Origin: Streptomyces rapamycinicus NRRL 5491
Lineage (GTDB): Bacteria; Actinomycetota; Actinomycetes; Streptomycetales; Streptomycetaceae
Direction: 5' to 3'
DNA: 64,000 bases
Assembly: GCF_024298965.1 (NCBI RefSeq)
Contig: NZ_CP085193.1
Coordinates: forward strand, 4,526,001 to 4,590,000
This document shows, in pieces, positions 8,828 through 17,384 of this stretch (positions within the stretch are counted from its first letter, which is position 1; the number at the start of each line of letters is the position of its first letter). A program made the position numbers and the translations under genes. The notes beneath the pieces were generated by a model. It saw only the letters and a list, made by a program, of their open reading frames with translations, ran no database searches and had not been told where the DNA came from.

Positions 8828-9958
8828 ATGAGCATCGAGTCGGGCACACCCGAACCCCTCCTGGTCACCGAGAAGCTGACCAAACACTTCCCGATCATGG
8901 GCGGCTTTCCGCTGAAGCGGAAGGTCGGGGCCGTACAGGCGGTGGACGGGGTCGATCTGACCGTGCACGCCGGGGAGAGCTTCGGGCTGGTCGGCGAGTC
9001 CGGCTGCGGCAAGTCCACCACGGGCCGGCTGCTGACCCGGCTGCTGGAACCCACCAGCGGCACCATCACCTACCGGGGCCGGGACATCACCCACGCGGGC
9101 CGCAAGGAGCTCGCCCCGATCCGCTCCGAGATCCAGATGATCTTCCAGGATCCGTACTCCTCGCTGAACCCCCGGCAGACCGTCGGCACCATCATCTCCG
9201 GCCCCATGGAGATCAACGGCATCGATCCGCCGGGCGGCCGCGAGGCCAGGGTGCGCGAACTGCTGGAGATCGTGGGCCTCAACCCCGAGCACTACAACCG
9301 CTTCCCGCACGAGTTCTCCGGCGGCCAGCGCCAGCGCATCGGGGTGGCCCGCGCGCTCGCCCTGGAGCCCAAGCTGATCGTGGCCGACGAACCGGTCTCG
9401 GCGCTGGACGTCTCCATCCAGGCGCAGGTCGTCAATCTGCTCCAGAAGCTCCAGCGGGAACTGGGCATCGCCTTCCTGTTCATCGCCCATGACCTCGCCG
9501 TCGTACGCCACTTCTCGCAGCGCGTCGCCGTGATGTACCTGGGCAAGGTGGTCGAGGTGGGCGACCGCGAGTCCATCTACCGCCGCCCCCGCCACCCGTA
9601 CACCCACGCGCTGCTGTCCGCGGTGCCGGACGCGGCGGTGGTGATGGCCGAGGAGGCCGGGGACGGCCCGGACGCGGCTGGGACCAGCCGCCGCGAGCGC
9701 ATCCGGCTCGCCGGGGACGTCCCCTCCCCCATCAACCCGCCCTCCGGCTGCCGCTTCCGCACCCGCTGCTGGAAGGCCCAGGACAAATGCGCGCGGGAGG
9801 AGCCCGCGCTCATCCGCCTGGACGGCAACCGCGAGGGCCACCTGTCCGCCTGCCACTTCCCCGAGGACCCGACGCTCGAGGCCCGCGAGGAGGACGTGGT
9901 GCTGGACCCGGCGCTGATCGCGGCGGAGTCGGAGGCCCCGCCGCGCAAGGAGCCGTAA
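8828..9958 (+). CDS. Peptide ABC transporter ATP-binding protein, DppF/OppF type
   Basis: A 376-residue ATPase, last gene of the first peptide operon. Walker A is GESGCGKS, the Q-loop IFQDPYSSLNPRQ, the signature FSGGQRQR, Walker [13 protein letters not shown] and the H-loop FIAHDL. The extension carries [32 protein letters not shown] and a final Cys, as in DppF/OppF. The last ~35 residues are acidic (EDPTLEAREEDVVLD), longer than in the other two DppF paralogues of this window. It ends 19 bases before the convergent GNAT gene with no obvious terminator between. Confidence 0.93.
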   Translation: MSIESGTPEPLLVTEKLTKHFPIMGGFPLKRKVGAVQAVDGVDLTVHAGESFGLVGESGCGKSTTGRLLTRLLEPTSGTITYRGRDITHAGRKELAPIRSEIQMIFQDPYSSLNPRQTVGTIISGPMEINGIDPPGGREARVRELLEIVGLNPEHYNRFPHEFSGGQRQRIGVARALALEPKLIVADEPVSALDVSIQAQVVNLLQKLQRELGIAFLFIAHDLAVVRHFSQRVAVMYLGKVVEVGDRESIYRRPRHPYTHALLSAVPDAAVVMAEEAGDGPDAAGTSRRERIRLAGDVPSPINPPSGCRFRTRCWKAQDKCAREEPALIRLDGNREGHLSACHFPEDPTLEAREEDVVLDPALIAAESEAPPRKEP

Positions 9959-9977
9959 CGGACCGGGGTCCAGGGCC

Positions 9978-10772
9978 TCAGAACCGCGAGAAGGAATGCG
10001 CCCGCCCGACGGCGGTGAACCCGCGGCGGCCGTACCAGCGCAGCGGCCAGTCGTCCTGGTCGGCGACGAGGAACCGCAGCGCGCACCCCGCGGCGGCCGC
10101 GCGGCGCAGCGCGTCGGCCAGGACGGCGCCGGCGTAGCCGCGGCGCAGATACGGCTCGGCGGTCGCCACCTCCTCGATCTGGGCGATCCCGGCGGCGGGC
10201 TCCAGATACAGATCGGCCCAGGAGGCGATCTCGCCGCTGTCGTCGTGGGCGGCGAGGAAGAGCACCTCCTCGGCCCCGGCCCGCCGGGCGGTGCGCCGCT
10301 CCACGAGGTCGTGCACGGTCTTCTCGTCCGCGTCCGGCATCCACCGCCACTGCTGCGCCGTCACCGCCCGCCGCAGCAGCCCGTGCGGATACGGCCCCAG
10401 CTCCCGCTCCACCACATCGGCCGCCCCGGCCTCCGGCACCGGCCCGGTGTGGACCATCAGCACCTCGGTGACATGGGTGTACCCGGCCCGTTCGAGCGCG
10501 GGCACACAGAGCGGGCCCAGGGTCTCGTCATGGACCGTGATCCGGCGGTGCGGCAGGAAGGCCATGACCTCGTCGGCGAGCGCGGGCAGCCCCTCGGGGT
10601 CGGCGGGCCCGGTGATGTGGAGCTGATTGTGCTCATGGGAGCGTGCGTACTCCCGGTGCAGCACCAGGAAACCGCCCGGCACCTCCCGTACTTCACCGGC
10701 CTGTCGACGGGCGAAGGAGATCCGGAAGTCGATGATGCGCTGAAGGTCGTTCTGCGACACGTTCGCGATCAT
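9978..10772 (-). CDS. GNAT family N-acetyltransferase
   Basis: A 264-residue protein with a C-terminal GNAT fold. The acetyl-CoA loop is around IEEVATAEPYLRRGYAGAVL (motif A with R-R-G-Y-A), preceded by strand residues GEIASWADLYLE, and the end LRWYGRRGFTAVGR is the typical motif B. The N-terminal ~150 residues lack a second clear acetyl-CoA loop but resemble the degenerate half of tandem GNAT proteins. The ATG start at 10772 begins MIANVSQND. It lies 35 bases downstream of the dipeptidase gene on the same strand, so co-transcription is possible. The acceptor substrate is unknown. Confidence 0.85.
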   Translation of the reverse strand: MIANVSQNDLQRIIDFRISFARRQAGEVREVPGGFLVLHREYARSHEHNQLHITGPADPEGLPALADEVMAFLPHRRITVHDETLGPLCVPALERAGYTHVTEVLMVHTGPVPEAGAADVVERELGPYPHGLLRRAVTAQQWRWMPDADEKTVHDLVERRTARRAGAEEVLFLAAHDDSGEIASWADLYLEPAAGIAQIEEVATAEPYLRRGYAGAVLADALRRAAAAGCALRFLVADQDDWPLRWYGRRGFTAVGRAHSFSRF

Positions 10773-10807
10773 AGGCGAATGGCACTCTTCGTCTGGCTCG
10801 CGGCCCG

Positions 10808-11488
10808 TCAGACCCCCTGTACCGGGCCGTAGACGGCCATGGGGGCGGCCGTGGACCAGGCCCAGTAGCGGTCGCCATACGACCAGTGCCACCACTCGGT
10901 GGGGTAGTTGACCATGCCGACCGAGGACAGCGCCCCGATCATCAACGCCCGGTTCTCGCGGGCCCGTTCGGACAGGCCGGGGGCGTGGGTGTAGCAGGCC
11001 CCGCCGCTCTCCTCCGGGGTCGCGGCCTCCGGGCTGCCCATGTCGACCTCCGTACCGTCCCGCGTGCACACGGTGAGGTCGACCGCCGCCCCGGCGACGT
11101 GTCCGGCCGTCTCCGCCGGGGCGCACCAGCGGCTGGCCGCTGTCCGGATCTGCTCCTCGTCGGCGCTCGGATCGAGCTTCCGCAGCGTGGCCGCATAGCC
11201 GTCGAAGATCTCCCGCTGGAGCTCCGGCGGCCGGTAGCCCTCGACCAGCAACCACCGCCAGTCGTCCGGCAGCAGCCTCTCGGCCCGCTGAAGCCGTTCG
11301 GCGACTCCGGTCCTCAGGTGCGCGAAGTGCCCCGCCGGATCGGCCCGCCGGGTGTCCACCCGCATCCGCCCCCGGCAGTCGACCAGCGCTTCACCGCATT
11401 CGCGCACCGGCACCGCCCTGACCCGTGGGTCACCGATCAGGACGATCCGCTGATCTGCTGATTCCGCCGGGAAGGGCGAGCTGTTCAT
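10808..11488 (-). CDS. M15D family D-Ala-D-Ala dipeptidase (VanX/DdpX-like)
   Basis: A 226-residue zinc peptidase. Family signatures are visible in order: EGYRPPELQ, the zinc motif HxxGxAxD as HVAGAAVD, and the C-terminal catalytic pair ExxH as TEWWHWSYGDRYWA. VanX-type enzymes split D-alanyl-D-alanine or related peptidoglycan dipeptides. No vanH, vanA or VanRS genes are nearby, so a resistance role is not indicated; wall recycling is more likely. I see no signal peptide, so it is probably cytosolic. The start has a good ribosome site (GAGGAG). Confidence 0.88.
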   Translation of the reverse strand: MNSSPFPAESADQRIVLIGDPRVRAVPVRECGEALVDCRGRMRVDTRRADPAGHFAHLRTGVAERLQRAERLLPDDWRWLLVEGYRPPELQREIFDGYAATLRKLDPSADEEQIRTAASRWCAPAETAGHVAGAAVDLTVCTRDGTEVDMGSPEAATPEESGGACYTHAPGLSERARENRALMIGALSSVGMVNYPTEWWHWSYGDRYWAWSTAAPMAVYGPVQGV

Positions 11489-11524
11489 GGGGCTCTCCTC
11501 ACACGCGCCGGTGGGCCGTCTCCC

Positions 11525-11722
11525 TCACGTACCCCACATCATGTTGGACAGGGCCACGAACAGCACAAAGGCGATCCCCACGCCCTGCGCGGCCTTGCCC
11601 CAGCCAGGCATGGACTCGCCCCGCTTGACCGCCGAGCGCTGCGCGGAGAAGGCGAACGCCAGCGCGATGAGGGCGAGGGGGCCGAGCACGATGGACAGCC
11701 AGTCGACTTGTACGGGAGTCAT
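11525..11722 (-). CDS. Small membrane protein, 65 residues, unknown function
   Basis: Two hydrophobic helices (LSIVLGPLALIALAFAF and VGIAFVLFVALSNMMW) joined by a basic loop (RSAVKRGESMPGWGK). The start has a plausible GGAAG ribosome site. It lies 36 bases upstream of the dipeptidase gene on the same strand. No named family is recognised. Confidence 0.6.
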   Translation of the reverse strand: MTPVQVDWLSIVLGPLALIALAFAFSAQRSAVKRGESMPGWGKAAQGVGIAFVLFVALSNMMWGT

Positions 11723-11847
11723 GGCGGAACTTCCTTACGTTCACCTCGGCTACGGGCGGCCCATCTTCCTCGGGACCACCCGGGACCCCTCCCGAGGAGC
11801 CATGCGCCTCCGCCTTCGCCTCCGCCGCGCGTCCGTACGGCTCGTTC

Positions 11848-12864
11848 CTAGCCGACCGTGAGCACGATCTTGCCTTGGATATGCCCTCGGGCGGCGCGTT
11901 CGTGCGCCGCCCGGGCGTCCGCGAGCGGGAACGCGCTGTCCACCGCGACCCGAACCGTGCCCGCGTCGAGCAGGAGGCCCAGTTCGGCGAGTTGCGCGCC
12001 GCTCGAGCGGACCTGGGTGGCCGTGACCGTGACGCCCAGCTTCGCGTTCTCCTCGTCGTCGAACTCGCCGAAGTACACCGGGTAGAGGGACCCGCCGCGC
12101 TTGAGGGTGCGCAGGAAGCGCCTGCTGTCGGGGCCCCCGACGGTGTCCAGGACGAGATCGACGTCACGGGCGGCCTCCTCGGGCCGCTCCTTGGTGTAGT
12201 CGATGAACTCGTCGGCGCCGAGCCCGCGCAGGAACGCCTCGTGGGCGCCGGAGGCCACGGCGATGACGCGGGCCCCCTTCCACTTGGCCAGCTGGAGAGC
12301 GAGGTGCCCCACACCACCGGCGGCGCCGTTGATGAGCACCGTGGTCTCACCGTCGAGTGCCATCGGGCGGTGCCGGGCCTCCTGGAACGGCGAGGGATGG
12401 TCGTGCCCGAGCTCGATCAAGAACTGCCACGCCGTCAGCCCCGACATGGGCAGCCCGGCGGCGTGTACATGGTCGATGGCGGCCGGCTTGCGGGCGAGGT
12501 CGGACGCGGGCGCGGTGACGTACTCGGCGTACGCGCCGCCCTGGAGAGCGGTGGGGAAGCGCAGCAGGCCGATCACCTCGTCTCCGGCCGCGAAGCCGGT
12601 GACGTCGGCGGCGACGGCCGCGACGACGCCCGAGACGTCGGTCCCCGGAATCAGGGGGAGATGGAACGGGGGCTTGAGCTCGGGAGGTACGTTGGGCATC
12701 CCCTCGCGGGCGTACCAGTCGGGAGGGTTGAGGCCGACCGCGTGCACGCGGATGAGCACCTCGCCCGGTCCCGGTTCCGGAACCGGCGCCTCCTCATAAC
12801 GCAGCACCTCGGGGCCGCCGAACTCGTGCAGCCGGATCGCCCTCATCGTGTGTGTCGGCATCAT
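11848..12864 (-). CDS. NADP-dependent medium-chain oxidoreductase (zinc-free quinone oxidoreductase type)
   Basis: A 338-residue MDR-superfamily enzyme. It opens MRAIRLHEFGGPEVLRYEE with the GroES-like catalytic domain. The zinc ligands of alcohol dehydrogenases are absent, and the nucleotide-binding loop is INGAAGGVGHLALQLAKW, as in quinone oxidoreductases. It should reduce quinones or enones with NADPH in the cytosol. It is divergent from a TetR gene across 120 bases holding a strong inverted-repeat operator, so it is almost certainly that repressor's target. Tandem ATG codons make the start 12864 or 12861; AGGAG spacing favours the second slightly. Confidence 0.9.
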   Translation of the reverse strand: MMPTHTMRAIRLHEFGGPEVLRYEEAPVPEPGPGEVLIRVHAVGLNPPDWYAREGMPNVPPELKPPFHLPLIPGTDVSGVVAAVAADVTGFAAGDEVIGLLRFPTALQGGAYAEYVTAPASDLARKPAAIDHVHAAGLPMSGLTAWQFLIELGHDHPSPFQEARHRPMALDGETTVLINGAAGGVGHLALQLAKWKGARVIAVASGAHEAFLRGLGADEFIDYTKERPEEAARDVDLVLDTVGGPDSRRFLRTLKRGGSLYPVYFGEFDDEENAKLGVTVTATQVRSSGAQLAELGLLLDAGTVRVAVDSAFPLADARAAHERAARGHIQGKIVLTVG

Positions 12865-12897
12865 TTTCTCCTGCCCCTGCCAGGGGATACGCTGATC

Positions 12898-12944
12898 GGA
12901 TCAGTGGTCCAGATATCCGTACCACTGATCCGAATATATGGACC
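12898..12944. promoter_or_regulatory. TetR operator: inverted and direct repeats of GGATCRGTGGTCCA
   Basis: GGATCAGTGGT (12898-12908) and ACCACTGATCC (12921-12931) are perfect inverted arms 12 bases apart. A further related half-site, ATATATGGACCACCGATCCG (from 12934), repeats the motif, so at least three GGATCRGTGGTCCA-like half-sites with an ATAT element are packed between the divergent starts at 12864 and 12985. This is the layout of an autoregulating TetR operator. Confidence 0.85.
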
Positions 12945-12984
12945 ACCGATCCGGATAGTCAAGCCGGACAGTCGAGAGGGACAG

Positions 12985-13530
12985 ATGCGGGCCGACGCCA
13001 GGAAGAACCGTGACCACCTGCTCGCCGTCGCGGGCACCGTCATCGCCGAGCAGGGCGTCGACGCGTCGCTGCGCGACATCGCGCGCAAGGCCGACGTGGG
13101 GCTCGCGACGCTGCTCCGCCACTTCCCGACCCGCGAGGCGCTGCTCGAGGCCCTGCTCCACACGAGCTTCGACGAGCTGACGGCAAAGGCGGACGAGCTC
13201 GAAACGTCGAGCTCGCCCGAGGACGCGCTGGTGTCGTGGCTGCGCGACTGCGTCGCGTGGACAACCGAGTACCGGGGCGTGACCGTGCTGATGGCAGCCG
13301 CCATCGAGGACACCGAATCCGCGCTCCACGCTTCGTGCGTCACCCTGCGCGCGGCCGGCACCCGGCTCCTCGCCCGTGCCCAGGCCGCGGGCATGGCGCG
13401 GACGGACATCGATGGCACCGATCTGTTCGCGCTGATCGCGGCGCTCGCATGGCTCGGCGACCAGCCCTCGCTCGCATCGCGCGCCGATCGCCTCTTCGAG
13501 GTTGTCGCGAGCGCGATCCTGACGAGATGA
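12985..13530 (+). CDS. TetR family transcriptional regulator
   Basis: A 181-residue repressor. The N-terminal helix-turn-helix reads SLRDIARKADVGLATLLRHF (residues ~30-50), and the C-terminal ligand domain resembles the SbtR-like group (VTVLMAAAIEDTESALHASC). The ATG start follows GAGAGGGA. It probably represses itself and the divergent oxidoreductase through the repeat at 12898-12944. Inducers are likely small electrophiles or quinones, by analogy only. Confidence 0.9.
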   Translation: MRADARKNRDHLLAVAGTVIAEQGVDASLRDIARKADVGLATLLRHFPTREALLEALLHTSFDELTAKADELETSSSPEDALVSWLRDCVAWTTEYRGVTVLMAAAIEDTESALHASCVTLRAAGTRLLARAQAAGMARTDIDGTDLFALIAALAWLGDQPSLASRADRLFEVVASAILTR

Positions 13531-13540
13531 TCGGCGCCGG

Positions 13541-14665
13541 TCAGCGCAGGTCGCGGAAGAACATCCGTACGTCACCCACCAGCAGTTCCGGGACCTCCAT
13601 CGCCGCGAAGTGGCCGCCCGTCCCGAACTCCGACCAGTGGGTGATCGCGTGCCATGGCTCGGCGAGGCGGCGGATCGCGGTGTCGCCCCGGAAGACCGCG
13701 ACGCCGGTGGGGACCCCGGACCGCTCGGGGGACGCGCCCCAGGCCGAGGCGGCCTCCTTGTAGAGGCGGGCGGAGGGGCCCGCCGTGTTGGTGAACCAGT
13801 ACAGGGAGACGTTCGTCAGGACCGCGTCGCGGTCGAGGGCTTCCGGTTTGTCGCCGTGGGCGGCGAACCAGTCCACGTTCCAGGCCAGTTGGCCGACGGG
13901 CGAGTCGGCGAGGCCGTAGGAGAGGGTCTGGGGGCGGGTGCCCTGGATGGCGGCGTAGCCGGACAGCTCGCGGCGCCAGCGTTCGAGCCCGGCCAGCCGG
14001 GAGCGCTCGGCCGGGGTCAAGTCCTCCATATCGGTCGCGTCGGCCGACCCCGCGGTCACCAGGGCGTTGACGTGGACCCCGACGACCCGGGACGGCGCCA
14101 CCCGGGCCACCTCGGGGGAGATCAGCGAGCCGAAGTCGCCGCCCTGGGTGCCGTAGCGCTCGTACCCCAGGCGCCGCATCAGCTCCGTCCACGCGGTGGC
14201 GATGCGGCGGATGCCCCAGCCGGGCTCGCGCGGCGGGGCGGAGAAGGCGAAGCCGGGGAGGGACGGGATGACGACGTGGAAGGCGTCGGCCGGGTCGCCG
14301 CCGTGTCCGCGCGGATCGGCGAGCGGGCCGATGACCTCGGTGAACTCCACGACCGAACCGGGCCAGCCGTGGGTGATCAGCAGCGGCAGGGCATCCGGCT
14401 CGGGCGAGCGGACCTGGAGGAAGTGCACCCGCTCCCCGTCGATCTCGGTCGTGAACTGCGGAAACGCGTTCAGCCGCGCCTCCTGCGCCCGCCAGTCGAA
14501 CCCGGTGGCCCAGTACGCGGCCAGCTCGCGGACATGGTCGAGCGACGCCCCGTCGGACCATCCGGCGCCCGGGAGCCGCTCCGGCCAGCGGGTGCGGTCC
14601 AGGCGGCGGCGCAGATCGTCGAGGTCGGCTTCGGGGACGGCGATGTGGAAGGGACGGATCTCCAT
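13541..14665 (-). CDS. Epoxide hydrolase (EHN-type alpha/beta hydrolase)
   Basis: A 374-residue microsomal-type epoxide hydrolase. The N-terminal EHN domain starts MEIRPFHIAVPEADLDDLRR; the oxyanion motif is HGWPGS; the nucleophile Asp is in GTQGGDFGS; lid tyrosine YWFTN and catalytic His in TGGHFAAMEVPE follow. It opens epoxides to diols in the cytosol. I choose the ATG at 14665 rather than a GTG three codons upstream because family members begin close to it. It converges with the TetR gene (10-base gap). Confidence 0.9.
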   Translation of the reverse strand: MEIRPFHIAVPEADLDDLRRRLDRTRWPERLPGAGWSDGASLDHVRELAAYWATGFDWRAQEARLNAFPQFTTEIDGERVHFLQVRSPEPDALPLLITHGWPGSVVEFTEVIGPLADPRGHGGDPADAFHVVIPSLPGFAFSAPPREPGWGIRRIATAWTELMRRLGYERYGTQGGDFGSLISPEVARVAPSRVVGVHVNALVTAGSADATDMEDLTPAERSRLAGLERWRRELSGYAAIQGTRPQTLSYGLADSPVGQLAWNVDWFAAHGDKPEALDRDAVLTNVSLYWFTNTAGPSARLYKEAASAWGASPERSGVPTGVAVFRGDTAIRRLAEPWHAITHWSEFGTGGHFAAMEVPELLVGDVRMFFRDLR

Positions 14666-14810
14666 GGGCCGCACGGTAGGCGCGGTCGCGGACGGGGAGT
14701 GTCCGCGACGCCTCCGCCACCCCGGACAGCGGTCATCGACGTGCGCCGTCGCCCCGGCGGATGTCAGATGGGCCTAAGGCCGATCTTGGACCGGATCGTC
14801 GGGAGGCGCC

Positions 14811-16457
14811 ATGCGTCGCGGAGCCCCGTATTCCCTGCGTGCCCGGCATTCCGTGCGCGCCGTCGTCCTGATCGTGACGGCCGCGACCACCGTGACCGCC
14901 TGCGGCGGCGGGGGCGGCGGCTCCGACGCCGGTGTCGTCCGCTCCTCCTGGGGTGATCCCCCCAATCCGCTGGAGCCCGCCAACACCAATGACGTCCAGG
15001 GCGGCAAGGTCCTCGACATGATCTTCCGGGGGCTCAAGCGCTACGACCCGAGGACCGGCGAGGCCAAGAACGCGCTTGCGGACCGGATCGAGAGCCCCGA
15101 CCAGCGGAACTACACCATCACCCTCAAGAAGGGCTGGCGGTTCGCCAACGGGGAGAGGGTCACCGCCGCGTCCTTCGTGAACGCCTGGAACTACGGCGCC
15201 CGGATCGACCACAAGCAGCGCAACGCCTACTTCTTCGAGTACATCGAGGGCTATGACAAGGTCCACCCCGCGTCCGGCGGCGCCCCCACCGCCAAGGCCC
15301 TCTCCGGGCTGCGGGTCAGGAACGACCGGACCTTCACCGTCCGGCTCACCCAGAAGTTCTCCACCTGGCCCAAGACCCTCGGCTACAACGCCTATGTGCC
15401 GCTGCCCCGGGCGTTCTTCGAGGACCATGCCGCCTGGCTGAGGAAGCCCATCGGCAACGGCCCGTACCGGGTGCGGTCGTACGCCAAGGGCTCGGTGATG
15501 AAGCTGCGGGCCTGGGACGGCTATCCCGGCCCGGACAAGGCCCGTAACAAGGGCGTCGACCTACGCGTCTACACCGATAGCAACACCGCCTACACCGATC
15601 TCCAGGCGGGCAATCTCGATCTGGTCGACGATGTCCCGGCGCAGCAGCTGAAGTTCGTCCGCTCCGATCTCGGCAATCGCTACATCAACCAGCCCGCCGG
15701 GATCATCCAGACCCTCACCTTCCCGATGTACGACCGCACCTGGAGCGGCCCGGCGAAGGCCAAGGTCCGCCGGGGCATCTCGATGGCGATCAACCGCGCG
15801 CAGATCACCGAGCGGATCTTCCAGGGCACCCGCACCCCCGCGACCGACTGGACCTCGCCGGTGCTGCGCCGCCAGGGCGGCTATCAGCCGGGGCTGTGCG
15901 GAGACGCCTGCCGCTACGACCCGGTCCGGGCGCGCAAGCTGATCAAGGCGGGCGGCGGGCTGCCCGGCGGCCGGATGACGATCACGTACAACGCCGACAC
16001 CGGCTCCCACAAGGACTGGGTGGACGCGGTCTGCAACAGCGTCAACACCGTGCTGCGGAACGACCGGGCCTGTGTCGGCAAACCGGTCGGCACCTTCGCC
16101 GACTACCGCAACAAGATGGCGGGGAAGAAGATGACCGGGCCGTTCCGGGCCGGCTGGCAGATGGACTATCCGCTGATCCAGAACTTCCTCCAGCCGCTGT
16201 ACTACACCGGCGCCTCCTCCAACGACGGCCACTTCAGCGACACCGGTTTCGACCGGCTGGTGAACCGGGCCAACGCCGCCTCCGCCGACGGCCGGGCCAT
16301 CGCCGGTTTCCGGGACGCGGAGAAGATCCTCGCCGAGCAGATGCCCGCGATCCCGCTGTGGTACCAGAACGGCAGCGCGGGCTATTCGCAGCGGCTCAGC
16401 GAGGTGGCGCTCAATCAGTTCAGCGTCCCGGTCTACTCACGGATCAGGGTCGGCTGA
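14811..16457 (+). CDS. Peptide-binding lipoprotein (SBP family 5), second peptide ABC operon
   Basis: A 548-residue solute-binding protein. An Arg-rich start leads to the lipobox TTVTAC and a Gly run, so it is anchored by Cys near residue 31. Conserved family-5 segments are WGDPPNPLEPANTNDVQGG, ERVTAASFVNAWNYG and IGNGPYRVRSYAKGS. It is a close paralogue of the binding protein at 28009-29652. Ribosome site CGGGAGG precedes the ATG. The next permease starts four bases after its stop, with no intervening hairpin, unlike the other two operons. Confidence 0.9.
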   Translation: MRRGAPYSLRARHSVRAVVLIVTAATTVTACGGGGGGSDAGVVRSSWGDPPNPLEPANTNDVQGGKVLDMIFRGLKRYDPRTGEAKNALADRIESPDQRNYTITLKKGWRFANGERVTAASFVNAWNYGARIDHKQRNAYFFEYIEGYDKVHPASGGAPTAKALSGLRVRNDRTFTVRLTQKFSTWPKTLGYNAYVPLPRAFFEDHAAWLRKPIGNGPYRVRSYAKGSVMKLRAWDGYPGPDKARNKGVDLRVYTDSNTAYTDLQAGNLDLVDDVPAQQLKFVRSDLGNRYINQPAGIIQTLTFPMYDRTWSGPAKAKVRRGISMAINRAQITERIFQGTRTPATDWTSPVLRRQGGYQPGLCGDACRYDPVRARKLIKAGGGLPGGRMTITYNADTGSHKDWVDAVCNSVNTVLRNDRACVGKPVGTFADYRNKMAGKKMTGPFRAGWQMDYPLIQNFLQPLYYTGASSNDGHFSDTGFDRLVNRANAASADGRAIAGFRDAEKILAEQMPAIPLWYQNGSAGYSQRLSEVALNQFSVPVYSRIRVG

Positions 16458-16460
16458 GCC

Positions 16461-17384
16461 ATGGGCCGCTATACGCTGCGGCGGCTGCTGCAGATGATCC
16501 CGGTCTTCATCGGCTCCACCTTCCTGATCTTCTTCATGGTGTACGCGCTCGGCGACCCGGTGGCCGCGCTCTTCGGCGACAAGGCCCCCGACCCCGCCAC
16601 CGCCGCCCGGATCCGTAAGGACCTGTATCTCGATGAGCCGCTGTGGCGGCAGTACGCGCACTACATGGGGCAGATCTTCAGCGGCCACTTCGGTACGGCC
16701 TTCAACGGGCAGCCGGTGACCGAGCTGATGGCGAGCGCGTTCCCGGTCACCCTCCGGCTCACCCTCGTCGCGGTCGCCTTCGAGATGGCGCTGGGCATCA
16801 CCCTGGGCGTCCTCAGCGGGCTGCGCCGGGGCCGGGGTCTTGACACCTCGGTGCTGCTGCTCACCCTCGTCGTGGTCTCCGTCCCGACGTTCGTCAGCGG
16901 CACGGTGCTGCAGTATCTGTTCGGCGTGACATGGGGCTGGGCCAGGCCGTCGGTCTCGCCGGAGGCGCCGCTGAACGAACTGCTGCTGCCCGGGGTGGTG
17001 CTGGGGCTGGTCTCGCTCGCGTACACCACCCGTCTCACCCGTACCTCCATCGTGGAGAACGCCCGCGCCGACTACGTCCGCACCGCCGTGGCCAAGGGGC
17101 TGCCGCGCCACCGGATCGTCACCCGCCATCTGCTGCGCAACTCGCTGATCCCGGTGGTGACGTTCATCGGCACGGACATCGGCGCACTCATGGGCGGGGC
17201 CATCGTCACCGAGCGGATCTTCAACATCCACGGCGTGGGCTACCAGCTCTACCAGGGCATCCTGCGCCAGAACTCGCCGACCGTCGTCGGCTTCGTGACC
17301 ATCCTGGTGATCGTCTTCCTGCTCGCCAATCTGCTCGTCGACCTCCTCTACGCCGTGCTCGACCCGAGGATCCGGTATGCCTGA
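16461..17384 (+). CDS. Peptide ABC transporter permease, DppB/OppB type
   Basis: A 307-residue permease opening MGRYTLRRLLQMIPVFIGST, typical of DppB. Six hydrophobic segments are visible; the EAA loop is around ADYVRTAVAKGLPRHRIVTRH, and the C-terminus VDLLYAVLDPRIRYA is shared with the third operon's paralogue. It overlaps the next permease gene by 8 bases, implying translational coupling. Confidence 0.92.
   Translation: MGRYTLRRLLQMIPVFIGSTFLIFFMVYALGDPVAALFGDKAPDPATAARIRKDLYLDEPLWRQYAHYMGQIFSGHFGTAFNGQPVTELMASAFPVTLRLTLVAVAFEMALGITLGVLSGLRRGRGLDTSVLLLTLVVVSVPTFVSGTVLQYLFGVTWGWARPSVSPEAPLNELLLPGVVLGLVSLAYTTRLTRTSIVENARADYVRTAVAKGLPRHRIVTRHLLRNSLIPVVTFIGTDIGALMGGAIVTERIFNIHGVGYQLYQGILRQNSPTVVGFVTILVIVFLLANLLVDLLYAVLDPRIRYA

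Noticed and set aside
10808..11488. Vancomycin-resistance locus
   Set aside because: Only a VanX-like dipeptidase is present; no vanH/vanA ligase or VanRS genes are nearby.
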